From positions 42,675-106,674 of the forward strand of contig JACZVC010000006.1 in the NCBI GenBank assembly GCA_022572885.1: a stretch of 64,000 nt of DNA, written 5' to 3'. Under the pieces are notes generated by a model. The model did not search any database and was not told the DNA's origin. It was given only the letters and a program-made list of their open reading frames with translations. This document shows, piece after piece, positions 1-8,240 of this stretch (the stretch's first letter is position 1; each line of letters starts with the position of its first letter). A program made the position numbers and the translations under genes. The DNA comes from Pseudomonadota bacterium. Lineage in GTDB: Bacteria > Pseudomonadota > Gammaproteobacteria > Steroidobacterales > MnTg04.

Positions 1-1257
1 GAAGTCGCGACCAGCATCATCCCGTTCCTGGAAACCCGGCCGGACTACAAGGAAGCCCGCATACTCGAGCGGCTGTCAGAGCCAGACCGCGTCATCATGT
101 TTCGAGTGGGCTGGGAAGACGATCAAGGCAACATACGCGTTAACCGTGGATACCGCGTGCAATGGAGCAACGCGATCGGTCCTTACAAGGGCGGGCTTCG
201 ATTTCAAAAGGATGTGACCCTGGCTGTCTTTAAATTTCTGGGATTCGAACAGACCTTCAAGAACAGCCTGACCGGACTGCCGATGGGTGGCGGCAAGGGC
301 GGTTCCGACTTCAACCCGAAAGGCAAATCGGACCGGGAAGTCATGCGCTTCTGTCAGTCGTTCATGAGCGAACTTTTCCGCCATATCGGGCCCAATACCG
401 ACATTCCCGCCGGCGATATCGGTGTCGGTGCACGCGAAGTCAGTTATTTGTTTGGCCAGTACAAGCGCCTCGCAAACCAGTTCACCGGCGTTCTTACCGG
501 AAAAGGACTCGCGTTCGGCGGCAGTGAAATTCGGGTGGAGGCAACCGGTTACGGCTGCGTCTACATGATGGAAGACATGCTGAAACATCATGGCAAGTCC
601 ATCGATGGCAAGACAGCGGTGGTCTCGGGCGCCGGCAATGTCGCTCAGTATACGGTTGAGAAGCTCATCGAGCTGGGAGCGAAAGTCCTGACGATGTCCG
701 ATTCGTCCGGGTGCATCCACGACCCCGACGGGATTTCCGCCGAGAAGCTGGCGTATGTCAAGGAACTGAAGACGGTGCGCCGTGGTTCGCTGACCGAATA
801 CGCGAAGGAGTACGGTGTCAAATTCCATAAAGGGAAACGTCCCTGGGACATCGCGGCAGACCTGGCTTTTCCGTGTGCGACGCAAAATGAAATCAGCGAG
901 GACGATGCCAGGGAACTCGTCAAGAATGGTTGCATGGCCGTTGCCGAGGGCGCCAACATGCCCACGGTACAAGCCGGCATCGATGTTTTTCAGGACGCGC
1001 CCACTCTTTTTGCGCCGAGCAAGGCGGCGAACGCAGGCGGCGTCGCGACATCGGGGCTGGAAATGACCCAGAACAGCATGCGATTGTCCTGGTCGCGCGA
1101 TGAATTGAATGAGCGCTTGCGAGGGATCATGGCTGACATCCACGGGCGCTGCGTTAGATACGGCGAGAGCAATGGACAGGTCGATTATGTGCAGGGCGCC
1201 AATGTCGCCGGCTTTGTGAAAGTTGCGGATGCCATGCTGGCCTATGGAATCATGTAG
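1..1257 (+). CDS. gdhA: NADP-specific glutamate dehydrogenase, 5' end outside window
   Basis: Catalyses the reversible NADPH-dependent reductive amination of 2-oxoglutarate to glutamate in the cytoplasm, a main ammonium assimilation route. The reading frame is open from base 1, and the residues before the first ATG at 97 (IIPFLETRPDYKEARILERL) are typical GdhA, so the true start lies upstream. 418 residues are visible; the E. coli enzyme has 447, so about 30 are missing. Seen motifs: the glycine-rich PMGGGKGGSDF substrate region with its lysine, GPNTDIPAGDIGVG, the Rossmann segment SGAGNVAQYTVEKL and the usual C-terminus GFVKVADAMLAYGIM. Family identity is secure; the NADP preference follows from similarity to the hexameric E. 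coli type. The next gene starts 25 bases downstream, so co-transcription is possible. Confidence 0.96.
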   Translation, partial: EVATSIIPFLETRPDYKEARILERLSEPDRVIMFRVGWEDDQGNIRVNRGYRVQWSNAIGPYKGGLRFQKDVTLAVFKFLGFEQTFKNSLTGLPMGGGKGGSDFNPKGKSDREVMRFCQSFMSELFRHIGPNTDIPAGDIGVGAREVSYLFGQYKRLANQFTGVLTGKGLAFGGSEIRVEATGYGCVYMMEDMLKHHGKSIDGKTAVVSGAGNVAQYTVEKLIELGAKVLTMSDSSGCIHDPDGISAEKLAYVKELKTVRRGSLTEYAKEYGVKFHKGKRPWDIAADLAFPCATQNEISEDDARELVKNGCMAVAEGANMPTVQAGIDVFQDAPTLFAPSKAANAGGVATSGLEMTQNSMRLSWSRDELNERLRGIMADIHGRCVRYGESNGQVDYVQGANVAGFVKVADAMLAYGIM

Positions 1258-1282
1258 CCGATATGCATAATGGGACCCTGCT

Positions 1283-3667
1283 GTGAGCTGCCAGATTGCT
1301 ATTGTCGGCGCAGGGCCTGCCGGTCTTAGCGCAGCCGCCCACGCGGAGGAACTCGGGCTCACCTACGTCCTGCTGGAAGGCAGTCCTGCCCACGCGAATA
1401 CGATTCAGCGATACCAGAAGGGCAAACACGTCATGGCAGAGCCAGGGCTGGTGCCATTGCGCAGCGCGCTCGAGTTCGAGGCGGGTAGTCGCGAACGGGT
1501 TCTCGACGAATGGGAAAAAGGCCTCGCCGATCTCGGCGTCAACATTCGCTACCAGAGCGAAGTCACGGAAATCCGCAAGAGCAATGGCACCTTCCATCTG
1601 ACCTTGAAGGACGGCGAAGAGATTGCGGCCGAGTCTGTGATCCTGTCAATCGGCTTGCAAGGCAATCCACGCAAACTGGGGGTCGAAGGCGAGGATTCGC
1701 GCCTCGTGCAATACACGCTCGATGATCCCGGCGAATACAGCCAGGAAACGATCGTTGTGGTCGGCGCCGGTGACGCGGCGATCGAAAATGCGGTTGCGCT
1801 CGCCAAGCACAACAATGTCGTCATCGTTAACCGCCGCGACGAATTCGCCCGCGCGAAAGACGGCAACCTTTCGCTGATATCCCGGGCTATCGACGATGGC
1901 GCTATCCAATGCTTTTACAGCACGACCGTCGCCAAAATCATTGATGCCGACGGCGCGGCGACCGGGGCGATCATTCTGAAGACCGAGGCAGCGGAGGCGC
2001 GTGTCGAATGCCATCGAATAATCGCGCGCCTCGGCGCGATACCGCCGCGCCGCTTCGTCGAGTCCTGCGCTATCGAATTTCCCAGCGACGACCCGGCCAC
2101 GCTTCCCGAACTCAGCACGCAGTACGAATCGAACGTCGCGGGCATGTACGTCATCGGCGCGCTGGGCGGCTACCCGCTGATCAAGCAAGCGATGAACCAG
2201 GGTTATGAGGTCGTCGAGTATATCGCCGGCAATGACATCCTGCCGGCCGATCACGGGATCCTCGAGCAGAAGTTCGCCGGGTTGCCGTTCGGTCTCGGCG
2301 TGGACGAAACGCTGGCGCTGATTCGCGAAAAGATTCCGCTGTTCGCAAATGTAAACGGCCTGGTCCTTCGCGAACTCGTACTCGCGAGCAAGCTCCTGAC
2401 ACCGGCTGCCGGCGATGTCGTCTTCAAACAAAACGACTATACGAACACCTTCTTCACGATCCTGCAGGGCGCGGTCGAGGTGGAGGCCGGCGGTGGGCAG
2501 AAGATAAGCATTACCGAGGGTCAATTCTTCGGGGAGATCAGCCTGCTGTCCGGCCGCAGGCGCGCCGCTACCGTGCGGGCAGCCGAGGCCTGCGTATTAC
2601 TGGAATCGCCGCGCCGGGAGATGATCAAGCTGATGAACTCCTACGCCGATGTTCGCCGCGTGATCGATGAACACTTCATCATCCGGGCTTTGCGGGCAAG
2701 CCTGGTGCCTGAAGCGTCGTTTGCAGAACTGCATGAGGTCGCGAAAGCGGCGGAGCTGAAATCCTACAAGGCAGGGGAGATACTATTCGCGGAGGGCGAC
2801 GAAGCCGACAGCGTGCACCTGATTCGCAGCGGCTCCGTTTCGATCTCGAAGCGCATCGGCGGCCGCGACATCGTCACCTCGTATCTGGCTGCCGGCAACT
2901 ACGTTGGTGAAATGGGCCTCCTTGGCAACGCCAACCGCTCGGCCACGGTGCGCGCCACCGTGGCGACGGAGTCGATCAGCCTGGACGCCAGTACATTCCT
3001 GTCGATGCTCGACCGTAACCCCGGGCTACGGAGGCGCGTGCAGGAAAAGGTCCGCGAGCGGATCAGCGAAAACCTGCGCATGGAAGCCCAGCCGGAGGCC
3101 GGCGACATCATTACTTTCCTGATGCAGCAAGGACTCGGCGAGGCCACGGATGTCCTGCTGATCGACGAGTCCCTCTGCATCGGTTGCGACCATTGCGAGA
3201 AGGCATGCGCCGAGACGCATGGCGGCACTTCGCGCCTCGATCGTGCGGCCGGACCGACCTATGCGCAGGTGCATGTCCCGACCTCGTGCCGTCACTGCGA
3301 GGACCCGCATTGCATGAAGGATTGCCCTCCCGATGCGATCCACAGAGCGCCGAACGGCGAGGTCTATATCGCGGATAGCTGCATCGGTTGCGGAAATTGC
3401 GAGCGTAACTGCCCTTATGACGTGATTCAAATGGCCAGCGCCAAGGAAGAACCAACGGGATTGCTGACCTGGATGCTGACCGGCAGTGGGACCGCGCCGG
3501 GACAACGCGAGGTGGCCGCGGAAACGGCGGCGGTCAAGAAGGCCGTGAAATGTGACATGTGCAAGGACTTGTCCGGTGGGCCTGCCTGCGTGCGCGCCTG
3601 CCCGACCGGAGCGGCGATCAGAATGAGCCCGTCCGAATTCGTCACGCTGGCCAAACGGGCACGCTGA
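1283..3667 (+). CDS. Fusion of pyridine nucleotide oxidoreductase, two cyclic-nucleotide-binding domains and a four-cluster ferredoxin
   Basis: A 794-residue cytoplasmic redox protein with a GTG start and no signal peptide. Residues 1-320 form a thioredoxin-reductase-like FAD/NAD(P)H module with GAGPAG near residue 9 and a second dinucleotide fold (VVVGAGDAAIENA) near 156. Residues about 345-465 and 475-600 are two CRP/cNMP-type beta-rolls; both have the phosphate-cassette pattern (FGEISLLSGRRRAATV; VGEMGLLGNANRSATV). Residues 625-794 are a DmsB/HycB-like ferredoxin with four cysteine sets: CIGCDHCEKAC, CRHCEDPHCMKDC, CIGCGNCERNC and CDMCKDLSGGPACVRAC. Inferred role: passing electrons between NAD(P)H and the membrane dihaem protein encoded 1 base downstream, gated by a nucleotide ligand. 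Direction of flow and the ligand are unknown. Confidence 0.85.
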   Translation: MSCQIAIVGAGPAGLSAAAHAEELGLTYVLLEGSPAHANTIQRYQKGKHVMAEPGLVPLRSALEFEAGSRERVLDEWEKGLADLGVNIRYQSEVTEIRKSNGTFHLTLKDGEEIAAESVILSIGLQGNPRKLGVEGEDSRLVQYTLDDPGEYSQETIVVVGAGDAAIENAVALAKHNNVVIVNRRDEFARAKDGNLSLISRAIDDGAIQCFYSTTVAKIIDADGAATGAIILKTEAAEARVECHRIIARLGAIPPRRFVESCAIEFPSDDPATLPELSTQYESNVAGMYVIGALGGYPLIKQAMNQGYEVVEYIAGNDILPADHGILEQKFAGLPFGLGVDETLALIREKIPLFANVNGLVLRELVLASKLLTPAAGDVVFKQNDYTNTFFTILQGAVEVEAGGGQKISITEGQFFGEISLLSGRRRAATVRAAEACVLLESPRREMIKLMNSYADVRRVIDEHFIIRALRASLVPEASFAELHEVAKAAELKSYKAGEILFAEGDEADSVHLIRSGSVSISKRIGGRDIVTSYLAAGNYVGEMGLLGNANRSATVRATVATESISLDASTFLSMLDRNPGLRRRVQEKVRERISENLRMEAQPEAGDIITFLMQQGLGEATDVLLIDESLCIGCDHCEKACAETHGGTSRLDRAAGPTYAQVHVPTSCRHCEDPHCMKDCPPDAIHRAPNGEVYIADSCIGCGNCERNCPYDVIQMASAKEEPTGLLTWMLTGSGTAPGQREVAAETAAVKKAVKCDMCKDLSGGPACVRACPTGAAIRMSPSEFVTLAKRAR

Positions 3668-3668
3668 T

Positions 3669-4547
3669 ATGCAAGAGTCGATCATCAGGTACAACCGCTA
3701 CCGTTACCTGTGGGTGGCGCTGGGCGTGTCCGCGGCAGCCGTGCTCGCCTATGCGCTCCACGATCCGCAGGAACCGCCCAACGGTGGCACGGCCCTTGGG
3801 TACACGCTCGGCACGTTGGGGGCCCTGCTGATCTTTTGGCTTGCCTGGTTCGGCGTGCGCAAGAGGCAATACTCGTCGACGGCCGGCACCGTTCAGGGCT
3901 GGCTCTCGGCCCATGTGTACCTGGGTCTCGCGCTCATCGTCGTGGTACTGCTGCACTCCGGTTTCCAGTTTGGCATCAACGTGCACACGCTTGCCTTCGT
4001 GCTGATGATTCTCGTCGTGCTGAGCGGCATTTTCGGCATCTATATGTATATAAAGAATCCGCTGCGGCTGAGCGAGAATCGGCAGGGCGCCGGCCGGGCT
4101 GATCTGATTGACCAGATTGACGACATCGATAGCCGGTCAAAGCGTGTCGCACAGGGGTTGCCGAGAGGATATGGTGAGCTGATCCACAGCGGAATCAACC
4201 GCACGGTGGTCGGTGGGTCCGCGTGGGCGATGCTCGCCGGCCGCGACAATTCACAGGTCGTATTGCCCACGGGTGACGACTATACGGTTGTTGCAAACCC
4301 CGGCCAGGAGGCGGCGCTGGACTGGCTCGCCGAGCAGCAGTCACGCAGTATGGATGCCGGGACGGCGGCCAAGATGGCCGAGTTGTCGGGGTTGCTGCGG
4401 AACAAGCGGAAACTGCTGGAGCGACTGCGAATAGACATTCGGCTACAGGCGATGCTCGAGGCCTGGTTGTACATCCACGTGCCACTATCGGTGGCTCTGA
4501 TGACGGCACTTGCCGTTCATATCATCACCGTATTCTTGTATTGGTGA
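3669..4547 (+). CDS. Dihaem b-type membrane electron-transfer protein (putative)
   Basis: A 292-residue integral membrane protein. Hydrophobic helices lie near residues 13-32, 44-62, 80-98, 106-127 and 266-291, with a soluble loop of about 140 residues before the last helix. Histidines H82 and H96 sit 14 apart in one helix, and H270 and H284 sit 14 apart in the last. This is the spacing of bis-histidine haem b ligands in cytochrome b and SdhC/FrdC-type anchors. I infer a quinone- or cytochrome-linked membrane subunit joining the cytoplasmic Fe-S flavoprotein upstream (1 base gap) to the haem protein downstream. No named family was recognised; the haem assignment rests on histidine spacing and context. 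Confidence 0.7.
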   Translation: MQESIIRYNRYRYLWVALGVSAAAVLAYALHDPQEPPNGGTALGYTLGTLGALLIFWLAWFGVRKRQYSSTAGTVQGWLSAHVYLGLALIVVVLLHSGFQFGINVHTLAFVLMILVVLSGIFGIYMYIKNPLRLSENRQGAGRADLIDQIDDIDSRSKRVAQGLPRGYGELIHSGINRTVVGGSAWAMLAGRDNSQVVLPTGDDYTVVANPGQEAALDWLAEQQSRSMDAGTAAKMAELSGLLRNKRKLLERLRIDIRLQAMLEAWLYIHVPLSVALMTALAVHIITVFLYW

Positions 4548-4551
4548 TGCG

Positions 4552-6219
4552 GTGAGATACCTGATCCGATTCCTGTCTCAGGGTGCTGCCGGGAGCGTCG
4601 AGCATTACGACAAAATCGTTGACGATCCGACGATAACGATCGGCCGCGCGACGGATCAGGTCCTGCATCTGAAAGACAAAAGGGCGCGGCTGCAACACGC
4701 TCGCATCGAGGCCAGGAACGGCGACGTTCATATTTCCACGCGCGCGCTGGCGGGCGTCACGGTCAATGGGCGTTCGCAACGAGACGTGAAGTTGCAGACC
4801 GGCGACGTTATCGAAGTCGGCTCGAACATACTGACGGTTATCGAGGCACCGCCCGGCTTCGATTTCGCGATTACTTTCGAGCTTAGCTCCGCCGCGACCA
4901 GCGAAGAGTTGGCCTCCCAATTCGGGTCGCTGCGATTGTCGCAGACCTCCTGGAACAAACGACGCCTGTCCTGGGCGCTGGCCGTCATCGTTCTCCTCTT
5001 CGCGCTGATAATCCCGGCATCCGGCCTGATCCACCCGGGCGTTGCGAGCTTCCTGCGCGGCATGCCGGTGCTGCCGGGCGATGGGCTGTGGCTGGCTGGC
5101 CCTTTGCACAGCAAGCACTCCGGAGCCGGTGATGATTGTCAGGTCTGTCATGTTGGCGCTTTCTCGCGGGTGTCTGACCAGGCCTGTCTTGATTGTCATG
5201 CCGCCGACCGGCATATCGGCGTGGATAGCCAGTCTGTTGCGGTACTCGGGCAGGCGCGTTGCGCTGGCTGTCATCTTGAACACAATGAGCCACCAGAACT
5301 CATCAAACAGCACCAGGATCTTTGTGCGGATTGCCATGCAGATTTGGCGGCAGGTGTGGAACTGGCCGTCGTCACTGATTTCCTCAAGCAACATCCCGAT
5401 TTCCGGCCGAGTTTGTTGTGGCCGCCATTACCCGGTGACGACGATGCCGAATGGACGGTGCGACGAGTCGCGCTTGATGATCCCGGTATGAAAGACCGTT
5501 CGCGGCTGAAGTTCGATCACAGCATCCATCTCGATGCAGAAGGGTTGGCAACGCCGGATGACCGGCGGGTCCTGGTCTGTGCCGATTGCCACCAGGTTGA
5601 AACCGGTGGCGCGCGTATGATCCCGATCTCGATGGACGAGCATTGCAGCGGATGTCATACCCTGAATTTCGATCCGGACGACCCCGAACGGGAAGTTCCC
5701 CACGGCGAACCGGAGAAAGTGCTGCAGATTCTCATCGAATATTACAGCGCCCGCTTACTTGGCGATGATCCCGAGGCGGCGGGACGGCGGTTGCGGCGGC
5801 CGGGCCAGGTCTTGACCCGCGCAGACAGGGACCGGGTGGCGGGGGAGGCGCGCAAAAAGGCGATGGCGGTTGCCCAGGATATCTTCGAGAGAACCACCTG
5901 CGTGAATTGCCACGAGGTATCGAGCACTGGTGAGGGCGGGGCCGTGCCGTGGCGAGTCGAAGCGGTCAAGCTCACGCAGGAGTTTTACCCGCATGCCGTT
6001 TTCTCACATCGGGCGCACGACACCGAGGCAGCGGATTGCGGCCTTTGTCATGCCGCCGCAGGCTCCGAGTCATCCGCGGATGTTTTGATGCCGGGAATCG
6101 ATACTTGCCGCGAGTGTCATGGCAGCGCGGTAGCGCGGCGAAACCGCAGCGGGCAGATCGCGAGCACCTGCATCATGTGCCACCGTTTTCACACGCCTGA
6201 CAAGGGCGCTTTCCCGTGA
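4552..6219 (+). CDS. Inner-membrane FHA-domain decahaem cytochrome c
   Basis: A 555-residue protein starting at GTG 4552, 4 bases after the previous stop; a longer reading from TTG 4510 would overlap that gene and adds nothing conserved. Residues 1-100 are a forkhead-associated fold (TIGRATDQVLHL, RLQHARIEA, VTVNGRS). The serine of the usual SxxH phosphothreonine contact appears replaced by arginine while the histidine remains. A membrane helix follows at about 138-160. The rest is exported and carries ten CXXCH haem sites: CQVCH, CLDCH, CAGCH, CADCH twice, CSGCH, CVNCH, CGLCH, CRECH, CIMCH. The topology places FHA in the cytoplasm and the haems in the periplasm. Likely role: accepting electrons from the dihaem protein and passing them outward, or the reverse. 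Confidence 0.85.
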   Translation: MRYLIRFLSQGAAGSVEHYDKIVDDPTITIGRATDQVLHLKDKRARLQHARIEARNGDVHISTRALAGVTVNGRSQRDVKLQTGDVIEVGSNILTVIEAPPGFDFAITFELSSAATSEELASQFGSLRLSQTSWNKRRLSWALAVIVLLFALIIPASGLIHPGVASFLRGMPVLPGDGLWLAGPLHSKHSGAGDDCQVCHVGAFSRVSDQACLDCHAADRHIGVDSQSVAVLGQARCAGCHLEHNEPPELIKQHQDLCADCHADLAAGVELAVVTDFLKQHPDFRPSLLWPPLPGDDDAEWTVRRVALDDPGMKDRSRLKFDHSIHLDAEGLATPDDRRVLVCADCHQVETGGARMIPISMDEHCSGCHTLNFDPDDPEREVPHGEPEKVLQILIEYYSARLLGDDPEAAGRRLRRPGQVLTRADRDRVAGEARKKAMAVAQDIFERTTCVNCHEVSSTGEGGAVPWRVEAVKLTQEFYPHAVFSHRAHDTEAADCGLCHAAAGSESSADVLMPGIDTCRECHGSAVARRNRSGQIASTCIMCHRFHTPDKGAFP

Positions 6220-8240
6220 CCGCGGCAATCGACGCCGGCAGCCTTTTCGGCAAGCCCGCGTGGACCGGCTGCCGATTTTTCTGCTTTGCCCTGGTTCTCG
6301 TGCTTTATGGGTGCGGCGGCGGATCGCCTGGCCAGCCCCCGGTCAGTGTGGACCCGAATACTCCACCTATAGGCTGCAGCGGATTTTGCGCCGATACGCC
6401 GACTCAACTCAGCGTCGCCGATGTCGAAGGGGTGATCGCGCAAGCGGTTGCGGAGGCGCAGGCTCGCGGAGTCAGCGCGACGATCGCCGTCGTCGACCGG
6501 CTCGGCAACGTGCTGGCTGTTTTTCGGATGAACGGGGCGGCAACGTCGGTGACGGTTGCGTCCGGCATGCCGGTCAGCGGCGGCCTCGAACAGGTCAACA
6601 TCGTGCCGGACTCGATGGCGGCGATCAGCAAGGCGGTAACCGCCGCTTATCTTTCCAGTGAAGGCAATGCGTTTAGCACTCGTACTGCCAGTCAAATCAT
6701 TCAAGATCATTTCAATCCGCTGGAGACGATGCAACCTGGCGGGCCATTGTTTGGCGTGCAGTTCAGCCAGCTGCCGTGTTCAGACCTGAATCAGCGTTTC
6801 AGTGGCGGCCTGCCCGGCGCCGGCCCTTATCGTTCGCCGTTGGGGTTGTCCGCCGATCCAGGCGGATTGCCACTATACAAGGCCGGAACGCCGGTGGGCG
6901 GCATCGGTGTTATCAGCGACGCAAGCTATAGCGTCGACCTCGATATTGCGGATCGCGACATTGACGCCGACGAGCTGGTCGCGCTGGCAGGTGCAGCCGG
7001 CCTGGCGGCGCCGCGCGAGCGACGGGCGGAACGTATCAGCATCGATGGCAAGACCCTGCGCTTTTCCGATGCGGAGGAGCCCGATCTGTTTGCCGATCCG
7101 AATGCCGCGCCATCTTTCTCCAGCATCGACGGCGTTGCCGGCTCGCTGATCGTGGTGCCCGGTTATTCGGGCGGCGCCCCGGTCAGGCAGGGAGTCGCTT
7201 TCGGCCAGCCAGCCTCCGGCATACGCCCCGATACCCTGGACTTCGCCGGGCTGGATGCTTTTGTCCTGGTCGATGCCGTCGATGCCGAGAGGTTTCGGCC
7301 GCAGGCTGGAACCGATGGCGCCGCGGCGCTTGCCGCGAGTGAGGTCGATGAAATTCTGTCGCGCGCTTTGGCGGTTGCAAACCGGGCCAGGGCGCAGATT
7401 CGCCGGCCATTGGGGAGCCCGGCCCGGGTCAGCATATCGGTTGTGGACAGCAACGGCGTAGTGCTGGGGATCGTCCGCAGCCGCGACGCGCCCGTGTTTG
7501 GTATAGATGTTTCCTTGCAAAAGGCGCGTACGGCGACGTTTTTCTCGTCCAGCGCCGCTGCCGGTGCGCTGAACGGCGTGCCGCCGGCCACTTATCTCGA
7601 TGGCGGGCTGGTCGTTCTCCGCAAGGAGCCGTTGTCACAGTATGTTTCCCGGCTCAGGTCATTCCTCGGGCTGCCCACGGCGCTGGCCGATGGCATGGTC
7701 GCGTTCTCCGACCGGGCGGGCGGCAATCTGTCCAGGCCGTTTTTCCCTGACGGCATCGATGGCAATCCCGAAGGGCCGTTTAGCAAAGCAACGGGTCAAT
7801 GGAGTCCTTTTTCAACCGGCTTGCAACTGGACCTGGTGTATAACGCGCTGATCCAGCACGTAGCTTTTGTGCTCGGACTGGCGCCCGATGTGTCCGCCAA
7901 TTGCACCGGCATAGACGGTTTCGACACTGGTTTTGCCGTTGCTGGGGTAATTCCGGCCCTGGCCAACGGGATCCAGATTTTCCCGGGCAGCGTGCCGATA
8001 TACCGCGGTACCCAACTGGTCGGGGGGATCGGCGTTTCAGGCGATGGCGTGGACCAGGACGACTTGATCGCCTTTCTCGGAGTACACGAAGCCGCGCTGC
8101 AACTGGGTACGATCAACAACGCGCAAATCCAGATGCGCGCTGACAACCTGGTGCCGCAGGGAACCCGGCTGCGTTACGTCAATTGCCCGCCCACGCCCTA
8201 TCTCGACAGCGACGAACAAAATGTCTGCGACAACAAATAA
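6216..8240 (+). CDS. Lipoprotein with two GlcG/HbpS-like domains
   Basis: A 674-residue exported protein with a GTG start overlapping the previous stop (GTGA), which suggests translational coupling. A hydrophobic N-terminal segment ends in a lipobox-like VLYGCGGG near residue 33. Two copies of the GlcG/HbpS (haem-degrading or haem-binding) fold are visible. The first starts at LSVADVEGVIAQAV with IAVVDRLGNVLAVFRM and ends with GTPVGGIGVISD; the second starts at EVDEILSRALAVAN with ISVVDSNGVVLGIVR and ends with TQLVGGIGVSGDG. HbpS-type proteins bind haem or small aromatic redox molecules; which applies here is unknown. Its position inside a cytochrome operon suggests haem delivery, redox sensing or binding of the terminal substrate. 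Confidence 0.75.
   Translation: MTAAIDAGSLFGKPAWTGCRFFCFALVLVLYGCGGGSPGQPPVSVDPNTPPIGCSGFCADTPTQLSVADVEGVIAQAVAEAQARGVSATIAVVDRLGNVLAVFRMNGAATSVTVASGMPVSGGLEQVNIVPDSMAAISKAVTAAYLSSEGNAFSTRTASQIIQDHFNPLETMQPGGPLFGVQFSQLPCSDLNQRFSGGLPGAGPYRSPLGLSADPGGLPLYKAGTPVGGIGVISDASYSVDLDIADRDIDADELVALAGAAGLAAPRERRAERISIDGKTLRFSDAEEPDLFADPNAAPSFSSIDGVAGSLIVVPGYSGGAPVRQGVAFGQPASGIRPDTLDFAGLDAFVLVDAVDAERFRPQAGTDGAAALAASEVDEILSRALAVANRARAQIRRPLGSPARVSISVVDSNGVVLGIVRSRDAPVFGIDVSLQKARTATFFSSSAAAGALNGVPPATYLDGGLVVLRKEPLSQYVSRLRSFLGLPTALADGMVAFSDRAGGNLSRPFFPDGIDGNPEGPFSKATGQWSPFSTGLQLDLVYNALIQHVAFVLGLAPDVSANCTGIDGFDTGFAVAGVIPALANGIQIFPGSVPIYRGTQLVGGIGVSGDGVDQDDLIAFLGVHEAALQLGTINNAQIQMRADNLVPQGTRLRYVNCPPTPYLDSDEQNVCDNK

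Noticed and set aside
76..1362. 428-codon open frame on the minus strand
   Set aside because: Lies antisense to gdhA, has no family signature and no ribosome-binding site.
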